Shown: positions 1 through 8,692 of the stretch, piece after piece
Position numbering within the stretch: the first letter of the stretch is position 1
Layout of the letters: every line of letters begins with the position of its first letter
DNA from: Variovorax sp. OK212
Lineage (GTDB): Bacteria; Pseudomonadota; Gammaproteobacteria; Burkholderiales; Burkholderiaceae_C
NCBI RefSeq assembly: GCF_900112425.1
Contig: NZ_FOLP01000015.1
Coordinates: 62,001-126,000 of the forward strand
Direction of reading: 5' to 3'
DNA: 64,000 nt
Notes under the pieces: model-generated
What the model was told of the DNA's origin: nothing
What the model saw: the letters and a program-made list of their open reading frames with translations, nothing else
Databases searched by the model: none
Program-made: the position numbers and the translations under genes

Positions 1-11
1 CGGCCTGAACC

Positions 12-686
12 ATGAACCAACTTCACCTGCCCCTCAAGTTCCTCGAGCATGCCGCGCAACCCTCGGTGCGCGAACCCTGGCTGCTGGTGCTGATGCACGG
101 CGTCGGCAGCAACGAGCAGGACCTGTTCGGCCTGGCGCGCATGCTGCCGCCGCAGTTCCACGTGCTGAGCCTGCGCGCGCCGTACGTGCTCTCGCCCGAC
201 GCGTATGCGTGGTTCGAGTTCCAGGTGCTGGCCAACGGCGAGCGCCACATCAACGAAGAGCAGGAGCGCGAAAGCCGCTTCCTCATCGGCGAGATGGTCG
301 CTTCTGCCGCGCAGCAGCTCGGCGTGCCGCCGGCGCGCGTGATCGTCGGCGGCTTCAGCCAGGGCGGCATCATGGCCCTGTCGATGCTGCTGACCAAGCC
401 CGAGACCGTGCGCGCGGCGATGGTGTGGCACAGCCGCCTGCTGTCGCAGGTGGTGCCGCACGTGGCGCCGCCCGAGGCCTTCGAAGGCAAGGCGCTGTGG
501 GTGAGCCACGGCAGCGCCGACAACGTGATTCCGCCGAGCGCCGCCCAGGTCACGCGCGACTTGGCGCGCACGCTGCCGCTGGCACTGTCGGGCGCGGACT
601 TTCCGGGCGCGCACGAGCTTCGCCCGGCGGAGCTGCAGGCCACGGTGGCCTGGCTGCAGTCGCTCAGCGCGCCGGCGAGCGCTTAG
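12..686 (+). CDS. Alpha/beta-hydrolase, phospholipase/carboxylesterase family
   Basis: A 224-residue cytosolic serine hydrolase of the carboxylesterase/phospholipase (YpfH-like) family, expected to cleave short acyl esters. The fold markers are visible: an early LMHGVGSNEQD oxyanion segment (residues 28-37), the nucleophile elbow GFSQGG with Ser116, an acid residue in HGSADNVIPP (Asp170) and the catalytic His201 in GAHEL. Length is normal for the family and there is no signal peptide. The ATG at 12 is the first start available; a TGA at 6-8 may be the end of an upstream gene outside the window. The natural substrate cannot be deduced. Confidence 0.9.
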   Translation: MNQLHLPLKFLEHAAQPSVREPWLLVLMHGVGSNEQDLFGLARMLPPQFHVLSLRAPYVLSPDAYAWFEFQVLANGERHINEEQERESRFLIGEMVASAAQQLGVPPARVIVGGFSQGGIMALSMLLTKPETVRAAMVWHSRLLSQVVPHVAPPEAFEGKALWVSHGSADNVIPPSAAQVTRDLARTLPLALSGADFPGAHELRPAELQATVAWLQSLSAPASA

Positions 687-779
687 GCAGCAGGCGCGCC
701 ATCGGCGTCGCTTGCGTTTCGTCGACCTGTCGCGACGTGAACATGAAGGTCGCCGTGACCGTCGCCTCGTCGCCCGCGG

Positions 780-1172
780 TCAACCGCCGATAGGCGAGCA
801 CAGCTCCACCAGCGTGCCGTCGGGGCAGCGCACATAAGACACCACCTGGCCCCACGGCTTGGTGGTGGGCGGCGAGAGTTCCGAGGCGCCCGCCGCAACG
901 GCGCGCGCATGGGCCGCCGGCACGTCGGCGGTGACAAAGCCCAGTTCCATGCCCAGCGGCTTGGCCGAGTCGGACGCGGCCACATGGCCCTGCGCGAAGT
1001 TCGATTCGGCCAGCTCGTGCGCGGCAAAGGCCAGGGTGGTTTCACCGGTCGCCAGTTCACCGTAGGTGCCGGATTCATGAAGGAACTTGGTCTTGAAACC
1101 GAAGGCCTGCTCGAAGAATTGCAGTGACTGGGCGACGTGCGGAACGTAGGCAATGGTGTAGCCGAACTTCAT
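780..1172 (-). CDS. VOC family (glyoxalase/bleomycin-resistance fold) protein
   Basis: A 130-residue single-unit vicinal-oxygen-chelate protein. The N-terminal beta-alpha-beta unit (YTIAYVPHVAQSLQFFEQAFG) and the C-terminal strand ending in DGTLVELCSP are typical; the Glu of VEL is the usual metal ligand. The family includes glyoxalases, dioxygenases and antibiotic-binding proteins, and nothing here picks out one reaction. It is monocistronic, convergent with the carboxylesterase and divergent from the phosphotransferase gene. The reading frame past its stop codon (664-783, minus strand) looks protein-like and is discussed as a finding. Confidence 0.88.
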   Translation of the reverse strand: MKFGYTIAYVPHVAQSLQFFEQAFGFKTKFLHESGTYGELATGETTLAFAAHELAESNFAQGHVAASDSAKPLGMELGFVTADVPAAHARAVAAGASELSPPTTKPWGQVVSYVRCPDGTLVELCSPIGG

Positions 1173-1240
1173 GGTCTTTGGCGTGTGCGGTGAGGGAGCT
1201 TGGGTAGATTCCGGGGAGGCGCACCACTCTACCCAGCCCC

Positions 1241-2071
1241 ATGCAGATTCCCCCCGATGAACCCGTGAACGACAAGCCTTTGCTTCCCGCTTTGCCCGCG
1301 GGCGTCACGTGGCTGCCCGTGCAGCGCGGCGAGTCCGGCGACAGCGTGTACAGGCGCAGCGATGGTGCGGCATTCGCGAAGGTGTCGATGGGCGCCGGCG
1401 CTGCCTCGCTCGAAGAAGAGCACCGCCGTACGGAATGGCTCGCGCCGTTCGACCTCGGCTCCGCGAAGGTGCTCGACTGGCGCACGTCGGAAGCTGGCGC
1501 CTGCCTTGTCACCCGCACGGTGCCGGGCGTGCCGGCCAGCGAGTTGCCGGCGGCAGACCTGCTGGCCGCGTGGCCTTCGATGGCGCAGCGGCTCAAGGCC
1601 TTGCATTCGGTGCCGGCCACGAACTGCCCCTTCGTGCGCAGCCTCTCGGCCATGTTCGATCGCGCGGCCGATGTGGTGGCGCGCGGCGCGGTCGACCCGG
1701 AGTTTCTCGACCCCGAAGACCGGCACACCCAGCCGCGGGTGCTGCTCGACGCATTGCGTGCGCAACTGCCCGCGCGGCTCGCGCAAGAGGCACGCGAGCG
1801 GGTCGTGTGCCACGGCGATGCGTGCATGCCGAACTTCATGGTCGACCCCGACACCCTGCGCTGCACGGGGTTGATCGACCTGGGCCGGCTCGGCGTGGCG
1901 GACCCGTATGTCGACCTGGCGCTGTTCCTCGCGAACGCGCGCGACCACTGGACCGCACCCGCGCAAGCGGCGGCGGCGCGCACCGGCTTGTTCGAGGTGC
2001 TGGGCATCGCCGAGCCGGACGATGGGCGGCTGGGCTTCTACCTGGGGCTTGACCCGCTGACCTGGGGTTGA
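1241..2071 (+). CDS. APH(3')-like aminoglycoside phosphotransferase family protein
   Basis: A 276-residue kinase-fold protein resembling aminoglycoside 3'-phosphotransferases. Visible motifs are the nucleotide-binding strand ending in FAKVS (about residues 45-49), the Brenner motif HGDACMPNFMVD with catalytic Asp193 and Asn198, and the metal-binding LIDLGRLGVADPYVDLALF with Asp213. Length matches APH(3') enzymes (about 260-270). The usual APH(3') C-terminus is replaced by LGLDPLTWG. No mobile element or resistance cluster surrounds it and base composition matches its neighbours, so it is probably an intrinsic chromosomal member. Whether it acts on aminoglycosides or another hydroxylated substrate is not shown. 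The ATG lacks an obvious Shine-Dalgarno sequence. Confidence 0.85.
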   Translation: MQIPPDEPVNDKPLLPALPAGVTWLPVQRGESGDSVYRRSDGAAFAKVSMGAGAASLEEEHRRTEWLAPFDLGSAKVLDWRTSEAGACLVTRTVPGVPASELPAADLLAAWPSMAQRLKALHSVPATNCPFVRSLSAMFDRAADVVARGAVDPEFLDPEDRHTQPRVLLDALRAQLPARLAQEARERVVCHGDACMPNFMVDPDTLRCTGLIDLGRLGVADPYVDLALFLANARDHWTAPAQAAAARTGLFEVLGIAEPDDGRLGFYLGLDPLTWG

Positions 2072-2095
2072 GCTCCCTCGGCCCTGGCCCCGGCT

Positions 2096-3622
2096 TCAGG
2101 CGTGGCGCTGGACACCCACGTCGACTTCCTTGCACCGGCGAATGACCTCGGCAAAGTACGGCTCGAACACGCGGTTCTTCGTTTCCCACCGGCCGTGTTC
2201 TTCCAGGTACGCGGGCAGCAACTCGTTCAGCTCGGCCCACACGTCGTGTTCACGGGCCGTGGTGAGCTGGCCGTCGCACACCACAATGTGTCCGCCGACC
2301 ACCACCAGCTCGATGGCGCTGCCGTTCTCGCAGTAGACCAGCTGCTTCACGATGTCGTTGCGCGGGCGGAAGTTGTCGTTGTCCAGGTCGAGCAGCACCA
2401 GGTCGGCGGCCTTGCCGACTTCGATGGAGCCGGTCACGTCGTCGAGCATGGCGGTGCGCGCGCCGGCCAGCGTGGCCATCTTCAGCACCTCGAAGGCCGT
2501 GAGCCATTGCGAAGGCTCGGTGCCGTTCACGTTGTGCATCAGCGCGGCGAAGCGCATCAGGTCGAACACGCGCGCGCTGTCGTTCGAAGACAGGCCGTCG
2601 GTGCCCAGGCCGATGGCCACGCCCGCGTCCAGCAGCTTGCGCACCGGCGCCAGCCCGGAGCCCAGCTTGAGGTTGCTCAGCGGGTTGTGCACCACGGAGC
2701 ATGCGGCTTCGCCCATGCGGGCGATGTCGGCGTCGGTGATCCAGATGGCGTGCGCCAGTGTGGTGTGGCGGTCGAGCGTGCCGGTGTCGTGCATGTGCGC
2801 GAGCAGCGTCTTGCCGTGGAACATCTGGCCGGCCACGGCCTGCACCTTGGTTTCGAGCAGGTGGGTGTGCAGCGGCACGCCGTGCCGTACGGCCAGCGCG
2901 TGGCAGGCCTGCAGCATGCCCGTGGTGCAGCGCTGCGGTGCCGACGGCGTGATGGCAAAGCGCAAGCGGCCTTCGGCCTGGCCATGGAACCGGCGGAAGG
3001 CTTCTTCGCAGTAGGCGGTGTAGTCGGCCACCGTGGTGGGCGCGCCGAACTTCAGCTGGGCGCTGAGGTGGGGGGGGAACACCTCGTGGCCGAAGGGCGT
3101 GGAGTCGAGCACGGGGGTGTCGAGCACGGCGCTGGACACGTTCACGCGAATGCCCGCGTCGCGGTACGCCTGGAACACGATGCCCAGCCGGTCGATGCTG
3201 TGGGCCATGGGGTCGAAGAAGTCGTCGCACAGCGTGGTCACGCCGTTCTTCAGCGACTGCAGGGCGAGCAGTTGCGTGCGCAGGTACAGCAGGCGGTCGG
3301 AGATGGGGCTGCCCGACAGGTAGGTGTACGCATACAGCAGCCAGATTTCCAGCGGCATCTGCTCGTAGCGGCCCTTGAAGAAGGTCTCGCTCGAATGGGT
3401 GTGCGCGTTGACGAGGCCGGGCATCAGGAGCTTGCCGCGCGCGTCGATCACGTCGCACGCGGCGGGGCGTGGCAGCGGAAGGTCAAGGTCGTGGCCGATG
3501 GCGGCGATCTTGCCGTCCTGCAGCAGCACGTCGGCGCGCACCGGGCGGTCGCCTTGCGGGCCGCCCACGGCCAGCACTTCGGCGCCCTGGATCAGGATGG
3601 CGGTGGGCATGCGGGTGTTCAT
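2096..3622 (-). CDS. Amidohydrolase, ATZ/TRZ (cytosine/guanine deaminase-like) family
   Basis: A 508-residue metal-dependent amidohydrolase that probably deaminates or hydrolyses a nitrogenous ring compound. The metal-site series is complete: HTHSSE after MPGLVNA (about residue 75), a third His in HTHLLET, a fourth in TLAHAIW and the Asp in GTDGLSSND. These are hallmarks of the group with guanine deaminase, methylthioadenosine deaminase and triazine hydrolases. It is the last gene of the importer operon, two bases after the permease stop codon, so the imported solute is probably its substrate or precursor. It is longer than typical guanine deaminases (about 430-450) because of a charged C-terminal extension. 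Exact substrate unknown. The ATG at 3622 was chosen because open frame further upstream lies inside the permease gene. Confidence 0.88.
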   Translation of the reverse strand: MNTRMPTAILIQGAEVLAVGGPQGDRPVRADVLLQDGKIAAIGHDLDLPLPRPAACDVIDARGKLLMPGLVNAHTHSSETFFKGRYEQMPLEIWLLYAYTYLSGSPISDRLLYLRTQLLALQSLKNGVTTLCDDFFDPMAHSIDRLGIVFQAYRDAGIRVNVSSAVLDTPVLDSTPFGHEVFPPHLSAQLKFGAPTTVADYTAYCEEAFRRFHGQAEGRLRFAITPSAPQRCTTGMLQACHALAVRHGVPLHTHLLETKVQAVAGQMFHGKTLLAHMHDTGTLDRHTTLAHAIWITDADIARMGEAACSVVHNPLSNLKLGSGLAPVRKLLDAGVAIGLGTDGLSSNDSARVFDLMRFAALMHNVNGTEPSQWLTAFEVLKMATLAGARTAMLDDVTGSIEVGKAADLVLLDLDNDNFRPRNDIVKQLVYCENGSAIELVVVGGHIVVCDGQLTTAREHDVWAELNELLPAYLEEHGRWETKNRVFEPYFAEVIRRCKEVDVGVQRHA

Positions 3623-3624
3623 GC

Positions 3625-4527
3625 TCAGTCGCGCATTTCCGCCGTGCCGCGGATCGAGCCCAGCCCGCCGCGCAGCTTGGTGCTGAGCCACACGCCGAAC
3701 ACGGTGGCCAGGTAGGGCAGGGCCTGCAGCAGGTCGTTGGAAATGGCGCCGCCGTACACCAGCTGCGCGCGGATGCCCAGCGCCGACACCACCGCGAAGA
3801 ACAGCGCGGCGGCCGTGGCGCCCAGTGCGCTGCCGGCGCCGAAGATCACCGCGGCAAAGGCCATGAAGCCGCGGCCCGCCGTCATGTTCTGCGAAAAGAT
3901 CTGCAGGCTGCCGCCGGCCAGCTCCGCGCCGCCGATGGCGCACAGCACGCCGCCGAGCGCCAGTGCCAGCAGCCGCATGCGGCTGGGGTTCACGCCCACG
4001 CTGCGCGCGGCGAACGGGTGCTCGCCGGAAGCCGACAGGCGCAGGCCCAGCCGCGTGCGCTCCAGCAGCAGCCACACGAGCCACACGGCCACGGGCATGA
4101 ACAGCACGAACACCGACAGGCCACCCAGGGCGCCCAGGTCCGCGTCGAACAGGCTGTTGAGCTTGGGAATGCCGAAGGGCGCCGTCACGGTGGCTTCGCT
4201 GTCGTACAGCGCTTGAATGGCGAGCGACGTGCCACCCAGGCCCAGCCCGGTGAGCCCCAGGCCCGCGATGATGGGGTTGGCCTTGAGCTTTTTCACCACG
4301 TACCACAAGAGCGCCGAGGCGCCCACGCACAGCGCGGCCGCAATCAGCATGGCCTGCACGAAGGAGCCGGTCTGCACGATGCCCACGATCAGCGCGCAGC
4401 TGCCGATGATCATCAGCCCTTCGAGGCCCAGGTTCCAGATGCCCGCGCGCTGCGCCAGCACGCCCGCCAGCGTGACGTAGACGAGCGGCGTGCCCGAGAT
4501 CAGGATGGATACCAGCGTGTCGGTCAT
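3625..4527 (-). CDS. ABC transporter inner-membrane permease (BPD_transp_2 family), second subunit
   Basis: A 300-residue, highly hydrophobic permease with about eight to nine membrane segments, of the branched-chain/sugar type that partners BMP-family binding proteins (NupQ/YufQ-like). It carries the conserved GIWNLGLEGLMIIG segment near the N-terminus (about residues 29-42). The ATG overlaps the stop codon of the preceding permease gene in an ATGA junction, a sign of translational coupling, and its own stop lies two bases before the amidohydrolase start. Confidence 0.9.
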   Translation of the reverse strand: MTDTLVSILISGTPLVYVTLAGVLAQRAGIWNLGLEGLMIIGSCALIVGIVQTGSFVQAMLIAAALCVGASALLWYVVKKLKANPIIAGLGLTGLGLGGTSLAIQALYDSEATVTAPFGIPKLNSLFDADLGALGGLSVFVLFMPVAVWLVWLLLERTRLGLRLSASGEHPFAARSVGVNPSRMRLLALALGGVLCAIGGAELAGGSLQIFSQNMTAGRGFMAFAAVIFGAGSALGATAAALFFAVVSALGIRAQLVYGGAISNDLLQALPYLATVFGVWLSTKLRGGLGSIRGTAEMRD

Positions 4528-5573
4528 GCGGGCTTTCGGGTGAGGAGCTTGTCGAGCCATTTGGCGCGCGACGTGATGAACAGGGCGATGGTCGCGTTGA
4601 TGACCTCGATGGCCGCCGCCGGCATGCCGACCATCACCGGCAGGTACAGCGCGGCGGAGGCCAGCGCGCCGAAGAAGAGGGCGGACACGGCCGTGCCCAC
4701 GATGGACAGCTGCGCCACCAGTGCAATCAGGATGGCCGTGAAGCCATGGGCCGGCAGGAAGCCGCTGGCCAGCCGGCCGTTGGGGCCGAGCAGCTCGATG
4801 CTGCCGGCCAGCCCCGCCAGCGCGCCGCTCACCAGGAAGCTGAACAGGCCGATGCGCCCGACCCGCGCGCCTTGCCACGCCACCATGGTCGGGTTGCGCC
4901 CCGCCAGGTTGGCCACGATGCCCAGCGCCGTGCGGTTGGCCAGCAGCCACGACAGCACGAACACCGCCAGCGTGAGCGCGCAGATGAGCGGCGACACGCC
5001 CAGCGAATCGGAGATGCGGTAGGCGTCCGCGATGGGCCGGCTCGAGGCCTGCTGGCCCGAGCCCGAGGGGTCCTTCAGCGGGCCGGAGGTGACGTACACC
5101 AGCAGCAGGCCCGCGAGGAAGTTGCCCATGAGCGTGGTGATGACCTCGTCGGTGCCCGAGCGCAGCCGCAGCAGCCCCGGCCACATGGCCCACAGCGCGC
5201 CGCCCGCCATGCCGGCCAGCAGGCAGCCCGGCACCACGACCCACGCGGGTGCGCCGCCCAGCCATTCGGCGGTGAAGGCGGCGAGGATGGAGCCGACATA
5301 GAACTGCCCCTGCGCGCCGATGTTGAAGAAGCCGGCGCGAAACGCGATGGCCACGCCCGTCGCCGTGATGAACAGCGGCATGGCCCAGCGCAGGCCCTGG
5401 TGCAGCGCGCCCTCGCGCAGGAAGGCACCGTCGAGGATGCCGGTGAACAGCTCGCCCACGGCCAGCCCGGCGCTGTAGAACGCCAGCGCGCACAGCAGCA
5501 GCGCCAGGCACACGAAGAGCACGACGCGCAGCACCGGCAGCATGCGCGCGGGGGAGAAGACAGTGGCCATCAT
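4524..5573 (-). CDS. ABC transporter inner-membrane permease (BPD_transp_2 family), first subunit
   Basis: A 349-residue multi-span permease, the partner of the following gene (NupP/YufP-like). It has an N-terminal hydrophobic segment, the family motif around FRAGFFNIGAQGQFYVG (about residues 90-105) and repeated hydrophobic helices to the C-terminus. Two adjacent ATGs open the gene; the first (5573) overlaps the ATPase stop codon, so the three transporter genes are translationally coupled. BMP-type importers with this subunit order take up nucleosides, purine-like bases or related vitamins. Confidence 0.9.
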   Translation of the reverse strand: MMATVFSPARMLPVLRVVLFVCLALLLCALAFYSAGLAVGELFTGILDGAFLREGALHQGLRWAMPLFITATGVAIAFRAGFFNIGAQGQFYVGSILAAFTAEWLGGAPAWVVVPGCLLAGMAGGALWAMWPGLLRLRSGTDEVITTLMGNFLAGLLLVYVTSGPLKDPSGSGQQASSRPIADAYRISDSLGVSPLICALTLAVFVLSWLLANRTALGIVANLAGRNPTMVAWQGARVGRIGLFSFLVSGALAGLAGSIELLGPNGRLASGFLPAHGFTAILIALVAQLSIVGTAVSALFFGALASAALYLPVMVGMPAAAIEVINATIALFITSRAKWLDKLLTRKPA

Positions 5574-7159
5574 GCGTGAGCCCCCACCATCGCCTGGCCG
5601 ACTTCGCGCAGGTCGTACGGCGCGCCGTAGTCGCCCACCACCTGGCCGCGCAGCATGACCAGCACGCGGTCGCTGATGTCGAAGAGTTCGTCGAGGTCCG
5701 ACGAAATCAGGATGATCGCGGCGCCCCGGCCGCGCGCCTCGCGCAGCGCCTTCCACACATAGGCGGTGGCGCCGATGTCCAGGCCCCGCGTGGGTTGCGC
5801 CGCGATGATGAGGCGCGCGCTGGCGTCCACCTCGCGCGCGAAGATGACCTTCTGCGCGTTGCCGCCCGAGAGCGAACCGGCCGGTTGGCCGCTGTGGGCG
5901 TAGCGCACGTCCCATTGCGTGAGCGCGGTGTCACACGCGGCCTGCAGCCTGGCGGGCCGCACGAAGGCGAGCAGGCCGCCTTGCAGCAGCCGGCCCATCG
6001 ACCAGTTTTCCCACAGGCTGCTGTTGAGCGACAGGCCTTCCACGTTGCGCTCGAACGGGATGATGCGCAGGCCCGCCGCGCGCCGCGTGGCCAGGTCGCT
6101 GTGCGTCACGTCGCGCCCGGCCAGTTCGATGCTGCCGCTGGCGGTCTGCGCCAGCGCGGCAATGGCGCGCACCAGCGTGCGTTGGCCGTTGCCTTCGACA
6201 CCGGCGATGCCGATGATTTCGCCGGCGCGGATGTTCAGGCTCACGTCGGCCAGTGCGGCGCCTTCGGCGTCGGGTTTGGTCGACAGGTTCTTCAGCTGGA
6301 GCACGGTGGGTGCGGTGAGGTCGCGGCGCGGTGATGCGGCAGATGCGGCAGATGCGGCAGATGCGCCAGATGTGGCAGGCGCGCTGCTGGGCGCGGGCGC
6401 CTTGGCATCGCCCATGATCCACTGGCTGAGCTCGGCCGCGCCGATGCTGCTGCACGGCACGGGGCCGGTCACATGCGCGCCGCGGCGCAGCACGCTCACG
6501 GTGTCGGCGATGGCCATCATTTCGCGGATCTTGTGCAGGATGAGAACGACGGTCACGCCGCGCTTCTTCAGGATGCGGATGCGTTCGAACAGGGTCTCCA
6601 CGCCGGCCGGCGCCAGCACCGCGGTGGGCTCGTCGAGGATGAGCACCTTGGCGTCGGTGACCAGCGCGCGCGCAATCTCGATGCCCTGCTGCGTCTCGAT
6701 CGGCAGGTTGCGAATGACCTCGCGCGGGCTCACCGACAGGCCCAGCCCGTCGAGGTGGGCCTGCCAGCGCTTCTCGAGCTGGCGCGAGGTGAAGATGCCG
6801 CGGTGCCGGTCGGAGCCGAACTCCATGGCCTGCGCCACGGTGAACGAGGCCGGCAGCGCGAAGCTCTGGTGCACCAGCTCCACGCCGGCCGCGCGCGCGG
6901 CGTTCACGTGGCCGGTGCGGATCTCGTGCGCGCCGATGTGCACGCGCCCGCGCGTGGGCTTCACCAGGCCGGAGCACACGCGGGCAAAGGTGGTCTTGCC
7001 CGCGCCGTTCTGGCCGACGACCGCATGAATCTGCCCCTGCGCGAAAGCGATGGACACGTCGGACAGCGCTTTCACGCTGTCGTATTGCACGGTGACACCG
7101 TCCAGCACCAGCGCGGGGCGCGCCGGTGAGGTCTCGCTGTTCGGGGGGCTGGGGTTCAT
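5570..7159 (-). CDS. ABC transporter ATP-binding protein with two ABC domains (nucleoside/sugar type)
   Basis: A 529-residue double ATPase. Domain 1 has Walker A GQNGAGKTT (residues 49-57), Q-loop region VHQSFALP and Walker B KVLILDEPTAVL. Domain 2 is the degenerate kind normal for this subfamily: its P-loop reads GVEGNGQRT, its signature LSGGNAQKV, and Walker B is weakened to LIIAAQPTRGLD. The two halves are joined by a Ser/Ala linker encoded by a 9-bp tandem repeat (6333-6377). It powers import by the two downstream permeases and lies 40 bp after the binding-protein gene. Confidence 0.92.
   Translation of the reverse strand: MNPSPPNSETSPARPALVLDGVTVQYDSVKALSDVSIAFAQGQIHAVVGQNGAGKTTFARVCSGLVKPTRGRVHIGAHEIRTGHVNAARAAGVELVHQSFALPASFTVAQAMEFGSDRHRGIFTSRQLEKRWQAHLDGLGLSVSPREVIRNLPIETQQGIEIARALVTDAKVLILDEPTAVLAPAGVETLFERIRILKKRGVTVVLILHKIREMMAIADTVSVLRRGAHVTGPVPCSSIGAAELSQWIMGDAKAPAPSSAPATSGASAASAASAASPRRDLTAPTVLQLKNLSTKPDAEGAALADVSLNIRAGEIIGIAGVEGNGQRTLVRAIAALAQTASGSIELAGRDVTHSDLATRRAAGLRIIPFERNVEGLSLNSSLWENWSMGRLLQGGLLAFVRPARLQAACDTALTQWDVRYAHSGQPAGSLSGGNAQKVIFAREVDASARLIIAAQPTRGLDIGATAYVWKALREARGRGAAIILISSDLDELFDISDRVLVMLRGQVVGDYGAPYDLREVGQAMVGAHA
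6333..6377 (-). repeat. 9-bp in-frame tandem repeat in the ATPase interdomain linker
   Basis: Five consecutive units of GATGCGGCA on the + strand, the last two with one mismatch each. Read on the coding strand they give the SGASAASAASAAS stretch that links the two ATPase domains. The 9-bp period keeps the frame, so copy-number changes would alter only linker length. Confidence 0.8.
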
Positions 7160-7199
7160 GGCTGCAAGGAGAGTCGGAACGTCGGAGGAATCGGCAAGG

Positions 7200-8252
7200 T
7201 CAGAGAACGGTGTTGAACGCCACCTTGACGGAGCCGTTCAGGATGGCGGCCTGCGTGGTGCGGATCTCGGCCATGGTCTGCTCGGCCTTGGCGGCCACCG
7301 CCTTGTCGCCTTCCTTCTGGAACACCGGCGACAGCTCCAGGCCCACCACGCCGGTGCCCAGCCCGGTGTTCAGGTGCGCGCCGCCCTTGCCGGTCTTGAG
7401 GATCTTCGACGCCTCGTCGTACAGCGACTTGCCGAAGTGCAGGCTGACGATGGAAATGAGCGACTTCGGGCCCTGCGGGTACTGCGCGGGGTCGAGGCAG
7501 CTCACCAGGCGACCGGGCTTGTCGTTGGCCGCGGCGATGATGCCCGCGTCGGTGGCGGCGGCGTCGGTCTGGATGAAGTCGATGCCGCCGTTGAACATCT
7601 GCGTGGCAATTTCGCGGCCCTTCACCGGGTCCTGGAACGAGCCCGCGAAGGCGACGGTGACGGTGGCGTTCTTGCGCACCGACAGCACGCCCGCCTTGAA
7701 CGCGTTGTAGTCGGCGTTGAGCGGCGGAATCGACATGCCGCCGATGAAGCCGATCTTGCCCGTGGTCGACATGCGCCCCGCGAAGATGCCGGCCAGGTAG
7801 GTGCCCAGGTAGTAGTCGTAGGACACGGTGGTCACGTTGGGCATGGCCGGCTTCATCTCGTCGCCGAACAGCTGCAGCCACTGCGTCTTCGGGTACTTGG
7901 GCGCCAGCGCCTTGAAGGGCTCGCTCACCTCGTTGAAGGTCGACACGATCACGGCCGCGCCGGCGTCGGCCAGCGTGCGGAAGATGGTCTCGTAGGTCGA
8001 CGGGTCCTTCGCGTAGATGGCGCGCGTCTGCATGCCCGTTTCCTTGCCCAGCAGCTTCAGGCGCGCAATCATCGCGTCGACCGCGCTGGCGTCGCCCGCG
8101 GCCTGCGTGTGCACCAGCGCGATGAGGCCGCCCTTGGCATTGGCGATCAGCGGGTACAGGGCGCTCGCCATGGCGACGCCGCCCAGGCCGGCCGTGGCCT
8201 TGAGGAACTGCCGGCGGGGCGTCTTGGCGCTGGAGGATGCGTGGTGTGTCAT
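7200..8252 (-). CDS. BMP family ABC transporter substrate-binding protein
   Basis: A 350-residue periplasmic binding protein of the basic-membrane-protein (PnrA/Med-like) family. It begins with a Tat-like leader (RRQFLKATAG at residues 13-22, then a hydrophobic stretch ending ANA), so export of the folded protein is plausible. The core shows the two-lobe pattern, for example VSYDYYLGTYLAGIFAGRMS and KIGFIGGMSIPPLNADYNAFKAGV. BMP proteins studied elsewhere bind nucleosides, purines or riboflavin. The neighbouring amidohydrolase favours a nucleobase-like ligand here, which is inference. First transporter gene of the operon. Confidence 0.92.
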   Translation of the reverse strand: MTHHASSSAKTPRRQFLKATAGLGGVAMASALYPLIANAKGGLIALVHTQAAGDASAVDAMIARLKLLGKETGMQTRAIYAKDPSTYETIFRTLADAGAAVIVSTFNEVSEPFKALAPKYPKTQWLQLFGDEMKPAMPNVTTVSYDYYLGTYLAGIFAGRMSTTGKIGFIGGMSIPPLNADYNAFKAGVLSVRKNATVTVAFAGSFQDPVKGREIATQMFNGGIDFIQTDAAATDAGIIAAANDKPGRLVSCLDPAQYPQGPKSLISIVSLHFGKSLYDEASKILKTGKGGAHLNTGLGTGVVGLELSPVFQKEGDKAVAAKAEQTMAEIRTTQAAILNGSVKVAFNTVL

Positions 8253-8296
8253 GCGGATATCTCTGGGGTTGAGGAAGGAAGAACGGACGGCTTGAA

Positions 8297-8329
8297 GGAC
8301 TCGGAAAGAACTCGGAAGGAACTCGAGGA
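8297..8329 (-). repeat. 11-bp direct repeat, three units, in intergenic spacer
   Basis: Three successive 11-bp units, roughly GAACTCGGAAG on the + strand with two to three mismatches, fill most of the gap between the NIPSNAP and binding-protein genes. No start or stop codon overlaps them. On the transcript they would be a pyrimidine-rich run of near-identical segments upstream of the binding-protein ribosome-binding site. Confidence 0.6.
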
Positions 8330-8334
8330 AGAGT

Positions 8335-8655
8335 TCAGGGCGTGGGCGAGCTGGGCGCGGGATTCATGATCATCACGTCCTGGCTCTGGATCGCGTCCAG
8401 CGCCCACACGCTCTTGATGAACGACTGCCACTCGGGGTCGGCGTACATCGCGGCGCGGCGCGCCTCGCGGTCGGCCAGGCTGTCGTAGGCCCACATCAGC
8501 ACCGAGGTGTGCAGCCGGCCGATCTCTGAGATGTACAGGCCCACGAACCTGTTCAGGTGGCGCTGCTGCACGGGCAGGCCTTCGTGTTCGTACTTCTCGC
8601 GCCACTGGTCGATGGTGCCGGGGCGGAAGGTGTAGAGGCGGTGTTCGACGATCAT
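8335..8655 (-). CDS. NIPSNAP family protein
   Basis: A 106-residue protein with the dimeric alpha/beta-barrel NIPSNAP pattern: an N-terminal EHRLYTFRPGTIDQW strand-helix, a central VLMWAYDSLADREARRAAMYADPEWQSF segment and a Pro/Ser-rich tail. Such proteins often sit beside oxidoreductases and catabolic genes, but their biochemical role is poorly defined. It lies between the GMC oxidoreductase (37 bp upstream) and the binding-protein gene in the same leftward operon, so it may assist turnover of the imported compound. Confidence 0.85.
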   Translation of the reverse strand: MIVEHRLYTFRPGTIDQWREKYEHEGLPVQQRHLNRFVGLYISEIGRLHTSVLMWAYDSLADREARRAAMYADPEWQSFIKSVWALDAIQSQDVMIMNPAPSSPTP

Positions 8656-8692
8656 GAAGTGCTCCTTGTCATGCTGCGGATGGGGCTGGGGT

